Shown: positions 23,944-38,428 of the stretch, one piece after another | How the letters are laid out: each line of letters opens with the position of its first letter | How positions within the stretch are numbered: position 1 is the first letter of the stretch | Assembly (NCBI RefSeq): GCF_020080835.1 | Contig: NC_058159.1 | Coordinates: 31,223,525 to 31,287,524, forward strand | Length of the DNA: 64,000 nucleotides | DNA from: Cotesia glomerata | Taxonomy: Eukaryota; Arthropoda; Insecta; Hymenoptera; Braconidae | Reading direction: 5' to 3' | Program-made: the position numbers and the translations under genes | The notes under the pieces: model-generated | What the model was told of the DNA's origin: nothing | The model's database searches: none | The model's input: the letters and a program-made list of their open reading frames with translations, nothing else

Positions 23944-24734
23944 GCCCGCGCCTCCGAGGACTGTACGTGTGTCTTCTGATAGCACTACTCAGCTCCTCAA
24001 ATATTAACCAATTATCATTGTGATATTTGGCCGGTTAAAAAATCCACTTACTTCTTTTCTCTCGAGAAGTTGTATGACCGGATTATTCACTCGCTGCCGC
24101 ACTCAAAGAGTATACAGTTTATATATCTCAGTGTGCGTTTGTATGTGTGTGGGGAATTTTTTGACGAATCGTCGTTGCCCAAGTTTGGAAGCTCAAGTCC
24201 ACGACGAGTCAAGTACAATCCGACAAAACTAATAAACATCCCACCAACTGACAACTCCTCTGACTTAACTGCCCCGTTTCACCGAGACGTGTTTATAGCA
24301 GGAGGTTTTTTAAATTTAAATATTTAATACCAGATATATAAAGTAATAATAACAAATTAAATTAATGATTAAATTACTATGAAGAAGAAATGTGGATATT
24401 TAAGATAAATATTAAATTTATTGGAATGCGTTGGTGATTAATATTTTTATTAATCAAAATACAACGCTAATATTGTTGCAACGATTATTGAACCACAATC
24501 CGACCTCAATGATTATTGTCATCGTGATAATACGTCTTTTTCAACCAATTACAATACAAATATACATATATATAAATAAATTGAAAAAAAAAAATATATA
24601 TATATATATATAAAGAAAAATAGAAATATAAATAGACATGTAGAGAATGGGAGAAAGTTGAAAAATTAGAGAGAAAAGAAGAGAAGAGAGTAACTCTTGA
24701 CTGATGCTACAATTCGTCTTACATACTATGAAAA
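23944..24734 (+). other. Probable Arl4 3' UTR and flank
   Basis: Downstream of the stop, unique sequence with AATAAA at about 24230 gives a possible polyadenylation site. A short TA run lies at about 24594-24612. Overlapping frames of 60-85 codons show no family resemblance. Confidence 0.4.
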
Positions 24735-25125
24735 TTAAGTTAGCCGACATTTAAAAATTTTTAGAATTTTTTTTTTTATTTAAAAAATCAATACAGAAAA
24801 ATAAAAAAAATTTTCATTTGTAAAAAACTTGAAAAACCACAAGTGTACACGGAAAGAACAAGATGACACTGGATATCATCCCAGATTAAACTCAGTGATA
24901 TCTGTGGTAAAAAAAAATTTTAGACAGTAGTTAAAATAATTCAGATTATACTGCGTGATATCTGGATTATACTAGCTACTATCTGAAATTTTTTTTTCAC
25001 TTAGTATAATCTAGGATGATATCCAGTGTCATCTTGTTCTTTCCGTGTAATTTTTAAAAAATATTTTTTAGTTCTAATTTAATAAATAAAAAATAGTCAA
25101 AAAATTAAAAACGTCGGCTAACTTT
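24735..25125. repeat. AGTTAGCCGAC MITE split by a nested TA-type MITE
   Basis: The outer element begins AAGTTAGCCGACATTTAAAA (24735) and ends ACGTCGGCTAACTTT (25125). At 24846-25049 it contains a second element whose ends are exact inverses for about 35 bp (TACACGGAAAGAACAAGATG and its complement). A TA at each border fits Tc1/mariner-type insertion. The nesting shows the outer family is older. Confidence 0.8.
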
Positions 25126-26131
25126 AGTATTATTACATACTCGTGCCTCTTATTATCTATTAATACTTTACACATCTTTGTATCCGCTGACCTACTGTCC
25201 TTATGTTCGTGCAATGTGTATTTAATAGTTTAATGATTTTTGGAGCTTGAGTTTTGGTTATTCTATATTTGTTGCGTTTAAATATAAAACACACAACCAA
25301 CCAGTTGAGTCTCGACATCGTTGCTGGCAATTGATTGTCACATGATTAAACTTCAAGACAACCCAGACGTCTATGTAGTTATTTAATAATATCATTTATA
25401 TCATGTATCAAATATTAATTAGACAATTAATCGATATTTTGTTTACATACGGTAGCTTCTTGCTCTCATTAGTCATTTCATTGCTCATTATATCGACATT
25501 TCGTTTTAATTATTAACTACTACTATTTTTTTTTATCATTATAATTAATTTGCTATTACTAAAATATTTTTTTTAATTATCAAAACGTCACTCGTAAGTT
25601 AGAGTGATAATACTAGTCGACTTAACACTTGTTTTAAGTCTGTGCTATAAATGGAGTGAGTGTGTGGTAACATTCAAATGTAAATATAAATCATAATAGA
25701 TATTATAAACACTGGTCCGTAATGCATAAAAAAAAACGTGACTATATAGCATAATTTGTGTATATTTGCTGTTAAGTTGCTTTGTCAAATAAGAGAGTAA
25801 GTCGAGCTGATCCATTAACTTGTTTAGAATCATTTTTCAATTTAATTTAATTCTTATCATTTTTTTTTATTATTAAATTCTCAGACTTGTTATCTGTTAT
25901 GCTAACTAACACTTACGTGACATATCGAGTGTCTTATTTGTATTATATTATGTTATTAGATAATTGAAATTTATAACTTATGCCAGTCGACTTCTCTCAC
26001 TTATTTGCGGTAGCAATTACTCGAGTCTTAGGTAATAAGAATAAGTCTTCACGTTGTTTTTATAACAAAGTAATGAGAAAATGTATGTTAAACAATTATT
26101 GCTATTATAATTATTATTATTACTATTATTA

Positions 26132-26167
<36 letters not shown>

Positions 26168-26610
26168 GGATATGTATAATACTTGCCCTTGTTGTGTTTA
26201 TTGGTCTTAATATTTTATCTCGAGTTTAAACCAATCAATGATTAATTGATAATAATAATTATTAAATAGGAACAATTATAAAGCAACAATGAAATTTTAT
26301 AATTATTGGTATATCGATAATATTTATTATGTAGACGAATTATTTATCATTAACGCTCTTAATTCATAATAGTAAGTATTATAAAGTAATATTTGGACTG
26401 CAGTTTTTTTTTTTAAATATATCAACTGATAAATTTTACAAAGTATAAAATTATTGATTATATTTTTATATAATAAAGGCGAGAAGTCGTTCTTTATAAA
26501 CCGGAACATTGGTCGCCTACGCATGTTGCGTGATGCAAGACATTTCCTTTTCCCCACATCCCACGCTATGAATTACACGCTTCTTTTACAGACTACTTAT
26601 AAGGACAAAA
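25126..26610. other. AT-rich intergenic DNA
   Basis: No gene is seen. There is an (ATT)n microsatellite at about 26110-26168. Small frames on both strands (62-76 codons) have no recognisable features. Confidence 0.5.
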
Positions 26611-27533
<923 letters not shown>

Positions 27534-27592
27534 TTTATACTATTTATATAAATTCAGTGATAATTTAATTAACCAGATTGACAAAGCAATTA

Positions 27593-30362
<2,770 letters not shown>

Positions 30363-30454
30363 TTTTTATGTCTAAAATTTATTAATAAATTATTTTATGA
30401 TGTGTCAAAAAGTTTTGAGAAATTTTTTCTTAATAGTAATTTAGTTGATGAAAA

Positions 30455-30643
30455 TTAAGTTAGCCGACATTTAAGAATTAAAAAAAATTTTTTTATTGAA
30501 AAAATGACTACAAAAAAAAAGAAAAAAAAATTGTCAATTGTTAAAAACTTGAAAAACTGTAAGTGCAAATTAAAAAAAATATTTTTTTATTCTAATTTAA
30601 TTATTAAAAATAAATTTAAAAATTAAAAACGTCGGCTAACTTT
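30455..30643. repeat. AGTTAGCCGAC MITE
   Basis: AAGTTAGCCGACATTTAAGA at the left and ACGTCGGCTAACTTT at the right, in the promoter-proximal flank of the CFAP100-like gene. Confidence 0.75.
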
Positions 30644-32233
30644 ATTATTATATTTATTTGTTGTAAAAATCACAAAAATAATGAAGACACTGAAGCAATT
30701 AAATTATTATAAAAAAAATTCTACCTGTGAAAAATAAAAAAAATTAATAGTGGAAATTTTTTTATTGTAATTGATTTATTATAAAAATCAATGATATTGA
30801 AATCAGCTGACATTTGAAATTTTTTTTTATTTTTATTAAAACTGTTTTTAAAAATTTTGCACTGAATTTTTTTATAATAATTTAATTATTATAAAATAAA
30901 AAAAAAATGTTAACTTCAGGATCATAAAAATTGACAGTTGTCAGCTAACTTCAGTATCAAACAAAACTGACAGATGTCGACTAACTTCAATTTGATATAA
31001 TTTAAAATCAAATATGTATAAAAAATCCGGCAACTTTAAATGTCAGATAAACAATAATAACAAAAAAAAAAAAAAAAAAACAAACCTAACAACGTGAGAA
31101 GTTTGACTTGCGCGTTGCCAATGCAAAATGATTCAATATAAATATCTCTTATCGTAGAGAACAATGGATGGTTATATATTATTATTGCACGTTACATATA
31201 TGTATTTGATCGAGCATGGTGGCTGCTTGTTTGTTTACAATCCGTATGAAGAAACCGATATTATATGAGAGCTATGAAAAGAAGGATATTACACAAGTCT
31301 GTGGAAGCTATAATGCAAATAAAAGAAGAAAAAGTAAAGGTAAATACCTGGATAAGTTTAAGAAATATAATAATAAATAAATAAAAAAGCGAGAAAAGAA
31401 TAAGATCGGTTCCATCCCAGATATACTGGCGTTCTAGATTTGCCGTAGTGTCTTCGCCGAATATCTACGGGCTAGAAGAGAAAAGAAAGGAACGCTCCGG
31501 CATCTACTTTCATTGCTGCTAGTTCGACGGACCTATAAGGTGCAAGTACCGTTCATCTCTCTGTTCTTATCTAAACTTTTAACTAAAACTTGCTTCTTCT
31601 CTTATATAAATATTATAATATAATATTCTGTTATTTTAGCTCTGAACAAACGCAGCGCCGGATAAAAATAAATTTCACTTTATTTTGGTTTTCACTTAAT
31701 TAAATACGGAGTAAGTAAATATTTGTCTAATCATTGCTAGTCTTGATCATTCTAGAGCCTTCTAAAAAAAACAAACAATTAAAATAAAAATAAAAATAAA
31801 AAATGTGTATGGTTATATTTTAATAACTTGGAAGTAAAAAATTTCTAATTAAATAAATTACTTAATGTAATATAAACAATGACTATTACTAATGATAATT
31901 ACAATGAAATTTAAAATTTCACCGGCGACAACCAAAGTATCACTGTGCTCAAACAACACGCGGTAATTCGTTAGAAGAAGACAAACGGAGACGGCATTCA
32001 TGCTCTGTTTTGCAGTACGTCACTCAGTGAATTAATAACAACAGTTTTCTACAGGATACTATTTTATACCAGTCATATCGTAACTCTCATCCGAACTGCT
32101 CATGATATTTTATATCCTTATACCTTATCAGCTATTATTTTTCATTTCAGATAATGTCTTCTCGGATATAAAAACAGTGTCTCGTATTTGAGATTTTAAG
32201 TGCTGAGTTTTGCATAAAGTTTTATCTCAAGAA
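30644..32233. promoter_or_regulatory. Intergenic region with TATA promoter for the secreted orphan gene
   Basis: It holds A/T-rich repeat debris to about 31080 and more GC-balanced sequence at 31380-31640 with no clear frame. A GATATAAAAACAGT TATA element lies at about 32166-32179, 55-70 bp before the ATG at 32234, so transcription probably starts near 32195. Confidence 0.5.
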
Positions 32234-34024
32234 ATGATAACAACTATGGAGAAGACGTTGGTGGTGTTAGTGCTCGTGTTAGGACTCTCACACGTGCCGA
32301 GTTTGACACTCAATTGGGACGGCTGTGGAGGAAGACTTGAGAGGGCTTTGGACGCCATGCAGAGGGATTCTTCACGAAGAAATCGACATGAAGATGATGA
32401 AAACGGGATTGTTTATCAACGGAAACTCACCTCTGCTCCTCTTGAGATGACTGTTGCTCGTATTTCTGTAAAGGTATACACTTTTATTTATTTTTTTTTA
32501 TGATATTGAAATTGAGAGATTTCTAATAATTTTTTTTAACAAATAAATTATAGCAAAGAAATTTATTTTGAAAATTCTATCTTTAGAAACTCTAAAAAAT
32601 TATAAATGCAATTTTTTTTAAATAATTTTCTAGACTTAGTTTATTTTTATGAGACTTCTAATAATTAAAAAAAATTTTTTAATTAATAATTTATAACAAG
32701 AAAAATTTATTTTGAAAATTTCATTTTTAAAAACTAAAAAATTATAAATGCAATTTTTTAGAAATAATTTTCTAGACCTAGTTTATTTTTATGGGATATC
32801 TAATAATTTTTAAAAATTTTTTAATTAATAAATTATAGCAAAAAAACTTTATTTAAAAAAATTTATCTTTAGAAACTAAAGAATTGTAAATAAAATTTTT
32901 TAGACTCAGTTTATTTTTATAAGATATCTGATAGTTTAAAAAAATTTTTTAATCAATAAATTATAGCAAGAAAAATTTATTTTAAAAATTTCATCTTTAA
33001 AAGCTCTAAAAAATTATAAATACAATTTTTTTTAAATAATTTTCTAGACTTAGTTAATTTTTAAAGAATTGTCAATTAAAAAATTGTACTGCTAATTTCA
33101 GTATCATATAAAATGAAATTAATTTATTTTATTATTTGCTTTTTTTTAATTAAATAAAATAAAATAAAATTATAGGTACCTAGTTCAGGAACAAATCGCG
33201 ATGGAACGTGGGCAAGAGTGGATAAATGTAAATTCGAGCCAAGCAATAACTCTCTGCAAAGTCGTGTAATGTTCAACGATTTATCAGTGTCGGGATTAGT
33301 GCTGCTGGTGCCGAGTCAGCGACATTCATCAGGCCCGAACATCGGTGAATCCTGTCGGATGAATTTAAGATTGAAACGAGCTGGGGTTGAATTTTCGACG
33401 AGTCCAATCGCCCGAGGGCGAGGACAAATGAGAATTCGAACAGAGTCAAACTTTCTGGAGCCGAGATTCGCGTCGATTTATGCTTACGGCTGTCACCCGA
33501 CCAATCGGCTCGACAGACAAATAAAACGCCACGACAAGCCTGCTATTTTCAATCCTCCTAGTCATCACAATAGCAATAACAATTACAATGATTACCCTAA
33601 CGACGCTCCTGAGCCTAGAGAAGACATCGTCGAGCGCTCTACGACAGAAGAAGACGTTGTTATTGCCAACGAGAGCTCCGTTTCAAGGTTCGGCTACTCC
33701 CGGTTTGATTCCTTACCTACCAAGAAGACTTTCTGGATCACCAAGCCGCCGGACGACAAGCGCAAAAGGCGCTCCAATATTTCTGCTGATTCGCTGGATA
33801 ATAATTTTGATAATTCGCAGGAAAATAAATTTCAGCATTTTCTGATGGATGATTATCCGTATGGCGTTGATTGGCAGTCCAAAGAGAGCGTTGCTCGAGA
33901 AATGGAGGACGTTTTCCTCCGAGGAGCCAGCGAAGCTCTCACGAAGTACATTGAACATGAGCTTCATCCTGCTATTAAAGAAACTCTCATGATTTCTATG
34001 GGCTATACCATTAGCTATGGATAA
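32234..34024 (+). CDS. Secreted insect protein of unknown function
   Basis: Two coding exons, 32234-32473 and 33176-34024, make 362 residues. The start is MITTMEKTLVVLVLVLGL, a clear signal peptide. The next residues are LNWDGCGGRLERALDAM. The middle (VMFNDLSVSGLVLLVP, then RMNLRLKRAGVEFSTS, then RIRTESNFLEPRFASIYAYGC) looks like alternating beta strands with few cysteines. This recalls lipid-binding folds of the juvenile-hormone-binding/takeout type, but that is a weak impression. A poorly conserved N- and charge-rich linker (residues about 190-290) precedes a helical C-terminus (VAREMEDVFLRGASEALTKY). No function is assigned. A TATA box upstream suggests regulated, possibly tissue-specific expression. 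Confidence 0.8.
32520..33080. repeat. Tandem repeat in the intron, about 140-bp unit, four copies
   Basis: TTCTAGACTTAGTTTATTTT and close variants recur near 32632, 32771, 32908 and 33049, and AATTATAGCA recurs at the same spacing. The unit fills nearly the whole intron of the secreted orphan gene. Confidence 0.65.
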
Positions 34025-34189
34025 TTTAGAAATATTAAATCTAACATAAATAATAATTATTTATAATTGACAATAAATATATTTTTATACGTAAAAAATG
34101 CCATTGTTTAATTGACAATTTGTTTTAACAGTTTGACTTTAAAACGATGGCTCACAAATTAAACGTCTAGTCGACTTGTAAAATATAAA

Positions 34190-34955
34190 TAAATAAAATT
34201 TTGCTTTATTAAATAATGACTTTTGTTAAAATGCACTGTACTTTCTTAACTATTGACATTTTTAAAGATATAAGCTCATCCTGATGTTTCACTCATCAAG
34301 AGCTTTCATTTGAGTACCCACATGCATTTTTGATATATTTTTCATATATACATATATATAATATATATAAATATATCAAAAATTGATGTGAGTACTCAAA
34401 TGAAAGGTCTTGATGAGTGTAACATCGGGATGAGCTTATATCTTTAAAAATATCAATAGTTCTCAAGATACAAGGTCGTTTCTTGATTATGTTAAATTGC
34501 ACTGTATTTTCTTAACTATTGACATTTTTAAAGATATAAGCTCATCCTGATGTTACACTTTTTAAGACCTTTCATTTGAGTACCCACATGCATTTTCATA
34601 TATTTATCATATATACATATATGTAATATATATAAACATATGAAAAATTGATGTGGGTACTCAAATAAAAAGTCTCGATGAGAGTAACATCGGGATGAGC
34701 TTATATCTTTAAAAATGTCAATAGTTCACAAGATACAGGGTAATTTCTTAATTATGTATCTAGAGATAGAGCATTTTCGAATGCAGCTTAAATACTTATA
34801 ATAAATTGACTCTTGGTGAGAATGATATGAAACCTCGAAAAGGCGCAAATTCAAGTCAAGAATTTTCCAACGATACCAAATTTAACTATAAAAATCCATT
34901 TTATCATATAAATACACTGGCCACGAAATTTTGCTTATTCTCTTAATAATATAGA
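34190..34955 (-). mobile_element. Helitron-like element H3
   Basis: On the minus strand it begins TCTATATTATTAAGAGAATA (34955 leftwards), preceded by A, and carries two palindromes of the H family (about 34258-34447 and 34520-34712). The terminal hairpin seen in H1/H2 is not recognisable, so the 3' end may be truncated near 34190. Confidence 0.55.
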
Positions 34956-35005
34956 TTATCATACATTAATTTATATGATTAAAATTATTATTATTATATT
35001 TATTA

Positions 35006-36489
35006 TTAATGTATAAATCTTAATAGATGTAAAGCTTGCTCATAAAACGTAAAATGCAAAGAACTTGTTGCTGCTGCTTTCACTTGACTAGGAAGTAAGC
35101 CTTTGAATAAACCCAGAACGCCTTCTTCTTTGACAATACGTACAAAGCAATCAACCAAGCCACCGCAGTGGAAAAATTTGCCAAACCCAACTCTTCCGTG
35201 CTCGAAGCCCTGAATTTGCAGACGCTTACGCCCCAGGTCCATCGGATAGATCGCCGTTTTTGAAAGCACTCCAGCGATGCTTCCAGATAGTAATGAATTC
35301 AAGGCGGTTATTTCACTATCAGGTACTAATCTTCTGTATATACTTGTTGATATATTGTAAAAGAGAAATTGCAGGCCAGTGTGTGGGGCTACTTGCAATA
35401 AAGTCAGTGAAAGTCCTCGAAATAATGTTCTTACTGATTCAGTCTTTAAAATTGTCCTGATTAAAAGTACTTTTTTTTAATTAGAAATGATTTTTTTTTT
35501 TTTTAATTAAGATTAATATTATTTATTGCTTTGATGTACATACCAGTAACAATTGAATAATCCAGTGTATATTTTCCGAGTTGAAGATTGCGCGACGAGT
35601 CTAGTTCTTGCAGTATCAAAAGGAAATGAAGCAATTGTTGCAATTGTACCAGCTGTTGCACCAGCTATAAAATTCATCGAGTACTGTCTGTTGTTTATCT
35701 TTGAATCTGTCATCACTTCCATCAGCTTGTTGTAACTGTAAAACTATAAAATAAATTATTATTTAATTATATATTTCATGTTGTTATTTATTATTTCTTG
35801 CCTTCCTCAATTACCTGAGTCAGACCGTAAGTAATTGACAGAAATTGTGCAGGTAAGTGGCCTTTCCATAGACTGAAAATACCTTCTTCGCGGATTATCG
35901 TCGAAGTTGCTTGTAACAATGATTGATATTTACTAGAGTGTGTATGAGATATCGGTTCCACTTGTAACTAATACAATTATTTTTTTCTGAGTATTTTTAA
36001 ATATTTAAGAGACTGAAATTAGTAGACACTTGACAATTTTTTAATATGATCCTGAAGTTAGTTACAATAATTATTAATTACAATAATAAAAATTCTTTAA
36101 AAAATTTCCACTAATAATTTTTTTTTATTTTTACATGGGGAATTTTTTTAATAAATTTTTTTCATTATAATTTAATTGGAATAAAATTATAAAATGATTT
36201 ATATTGTCCGTCAACTTTAGTGTCATTTTTTAAATTTATTTTGAAAAATAAACTAGATATAGAAAATTTATAATTTTTTAGTTTCTAAAAATGGAATTTT
36301 TTTTCTTAAAAAAATTCTAAAAATTATTAAATGTCTCTAAATGTTAATCTCATTAATACTCATCTATATTTATGCAAACATAAACAATACCTGAAAGCGA
36401 ATTTTAATGACATCAAAAGGTTGACATATCAATCTTGTCAAAAATCCACTGACAGCTCCAGCAATAGCGTGATTTTGGCTCAAATCCAT
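35006..36489 (-). CDS. SLC25A19: Mitochondrial thiamine pyrophosphate carrier
   Basis: Minus-strand exons are 36391-36489, 35815-35967, 35544-35743 and 35006-35456, giving 300 residues, the normal size for a mitochondrial carrier. The three carrier signatures are in place: PFDVIK (24-29), PFDTAR (125-130) and PMDLGR (222-227), each ending the first helix of a repeat. The text YPMDLGRKRLQIQGFEHGRVGFGKF closely matches SLC25A19 (Drosophila Tpc1), which exchanges cytosolic thiamine pyrophosphate for matrix nucleotides across the inner mitochondrial membrane. It supplies the cofactor of pyruvate and 2-oxoglutarate dehydrogenases. The start MDLSQNHAIAGA is short, as expected for this family. Confidence 0.92.
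36005..36240. repeat. Diverged MITE in a carrier intron
   Basis: GAGACTGAAATTAGTAGACA at the left resembles the ends of the family seen at 17585-17788 and 54570-54755. The right border is degraded. Confidence 0.4.
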
Positions 36490-36854
36490 TTTTTCTATCT
36501 AAAAATTCAGATTAAAAATATTTGTAAAAGTTTTTTTTTATTGTAAGTAAACAAAAAATAAAAAATATTATTCTAACCTTAAAAATCTATTTAATTTTAC
36601 ATATTTATTATTGTTTTATTCCCCAGGATTTTTAATTTGTTCAAAACACTTGTTTGAATTAACTAATCACCATCACAGTGAACTAATGACAATTTTGTCA
36701 TTTATTTTTTTTTAACTACACTTTTTATTACCAGTTTTTACTCAGCTCCACAAAACAAAACTAAAATCCTTTATGTAACCATGGTTTTATTTTTCGCACG
36801 TGTCTTGTATTCTTTTTTTTAATTTTTTTTTAAAAACACTGAAATATAATCTAA
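36490..36854. other. Intergenic spacer
   Basis: AT-rich DNA between the start of the carrier gene and the end of the TEX47-like gene. It presumably holds the carrier promoter. Nothing specific is recognised. Confidence 0.35.
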
Positions 36855-37537
36855 TTAAGTACGATCAATATCAACAGCTGGATAATTTATTTTTTGAACA
36901 GGCCAAATTTCAGCTTCTTCCGGCTGAGAATTATTATAATAACTGTCAATTACACTTTTCAAGTCATACCCCCATGGATTACTGATTAATAATTCCAGAG
37001 TCTCACCACTGGGAAGACGATCATTACCTTCTCTAGCCAGGACATCCAATTTTTCTTCTAGAAACTAATTTAATTTTTCTATTACCATGCATAACTGATA
37101 AACTAATTTATACTGACCTGAGTTGTCAATTCCCAGTAGAATTTATAAATATTAATAAGTGCATTGTTATAAATGTTTTCAATATCTGAACCGTCAGAAT
37201 TTTTAGACTTAGAAACAATCTCTCTATAATACCATTTATAAAAAAATCTGCCAGTATCACTGTAGTGTATTGGAAAAAATTTACAAAAATTTAAATTACA
37301 TAAAACATTAGAGCCAAATTCATAGACCACTTCTTCTGTAGACTCAATTAGACATAAAATACAATTGGAGTATAAAAGTAATAATCCAGTAATTTTATCC
37401 GAATATTTCTTCACATTATCTTCAAATAATTTAATAGTTTCATTGGATGATTTAATTTTAGCGAATATAATTAATTTAAATACTAAATTTTTCTTTTTAA
37501 TTATGTCAAAAATTGTTTGCTTCAACGGAGCGTTCAT
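36855..37537 (-). CDS. TEX47-like protein (BLUF-like domain)
   Basis: Minus-strand exons are 37118-37537 and 36855-37064, giving 209 residues. The block KITGLLLLYSNCILCLIESTEEVVYEF (about residues 45-71) has the 'GLLL.Y....HxIE' shape of BLUF-like/TEX47 (C7orf62) proteins. The end (RLPSGETLELLISNPW, then EAEIWPVQKINYP) also recalls TEX47, which is testis-enriched in mammals. I chose ATG 37537, because the upstream in-frame codons are MITE-derived sequence. Function is unknown. The start and frame are well supported, the family name only moderately. It is close to a ciliary gene (CFAP100-like), but no functional link is shown. Confidence 0.55.
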
Positions 37538-38428
37538 ATTTAATGTTTGATCAATAATTTCGTTACAAAAAAATAAAAAAATTAAATTAGCCGACATATA
37601 ATAATTTTTATAATTTATTTTATTGAAAAAAAAAATTTTTTTTTTCATATGCAGAAAATTTAAAAAATTTTACGTGCAATTTTTTAAAAATATTTTTTGT
37701 TGTAATTTATTTAATAAAAAAAAATCAAAAATTGTTAGACTAATTTTAGTACCATAGAAAAAATGAGAAATTAAAATAGAAGAAATAGGTAGGCTTAAAA
37801 AATAAATAATAAATTAATTATTTATGATTAAGTGAATTTTTTATTGTAGGTAAATGAAGTCAATACATGAATTATGTTGTTTAAGTGATATTTTATCTGA
37901 TATATATTTATTATTTTATTTTATACTTTCGCCACACTTATTTTAAAAATTGATACATATAATCAATAACAAAATCGTTAATAATTAAGATCATATGGAT
38001 CGTTAGCCACCCCAATGATTTGGAATGAATACTGAAGTATCGACATTATAATTAAATTTACCTTAAAAGGTATCTACTTAAATAAACACAAAGATTTTTC
38101 GTGTCGAAAATAGCTTTTTTTTCAACTAACATTCGTTTTCTTCTTGTAAGAAAAATAGAAATAAAAAAAGGAAAAAAAAACATAAGTTAAACCTCTTCTA
38201 AATTTGAACTCTGTTTTTATTTATTGCCATTATGGCGAAGTGAATTAATTAATTTTATATAAATAGAAAAAAATTTTGTTAACAAAAAAGACCGTGCACG
38301 CGTGATAACCAATACGTGAAAATTATCAATTGACTTTAGACTTGAAAAGAATTTCTAGAATATGACGAATTAAATTCCCACGTATTTATGTTTTGGTTAA
38401 CGTTCCGATCATACGATGAATTATTTAA
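37538..38428. other. Intergenic spacer with a degraded MITE (37583-37752)
   Basis: ATTAGCCGACATATA at the left and GTTAGACTAATTTTAG at the right mark an old AGTTAGCCGAC-family copy abutting the TEX47-like start. The rest (37760-38428) probably contains the 3' UTR of helicase A. It holds a hydrophobic-free, non-coding AT-rich sequence. Confidence 0.45.
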
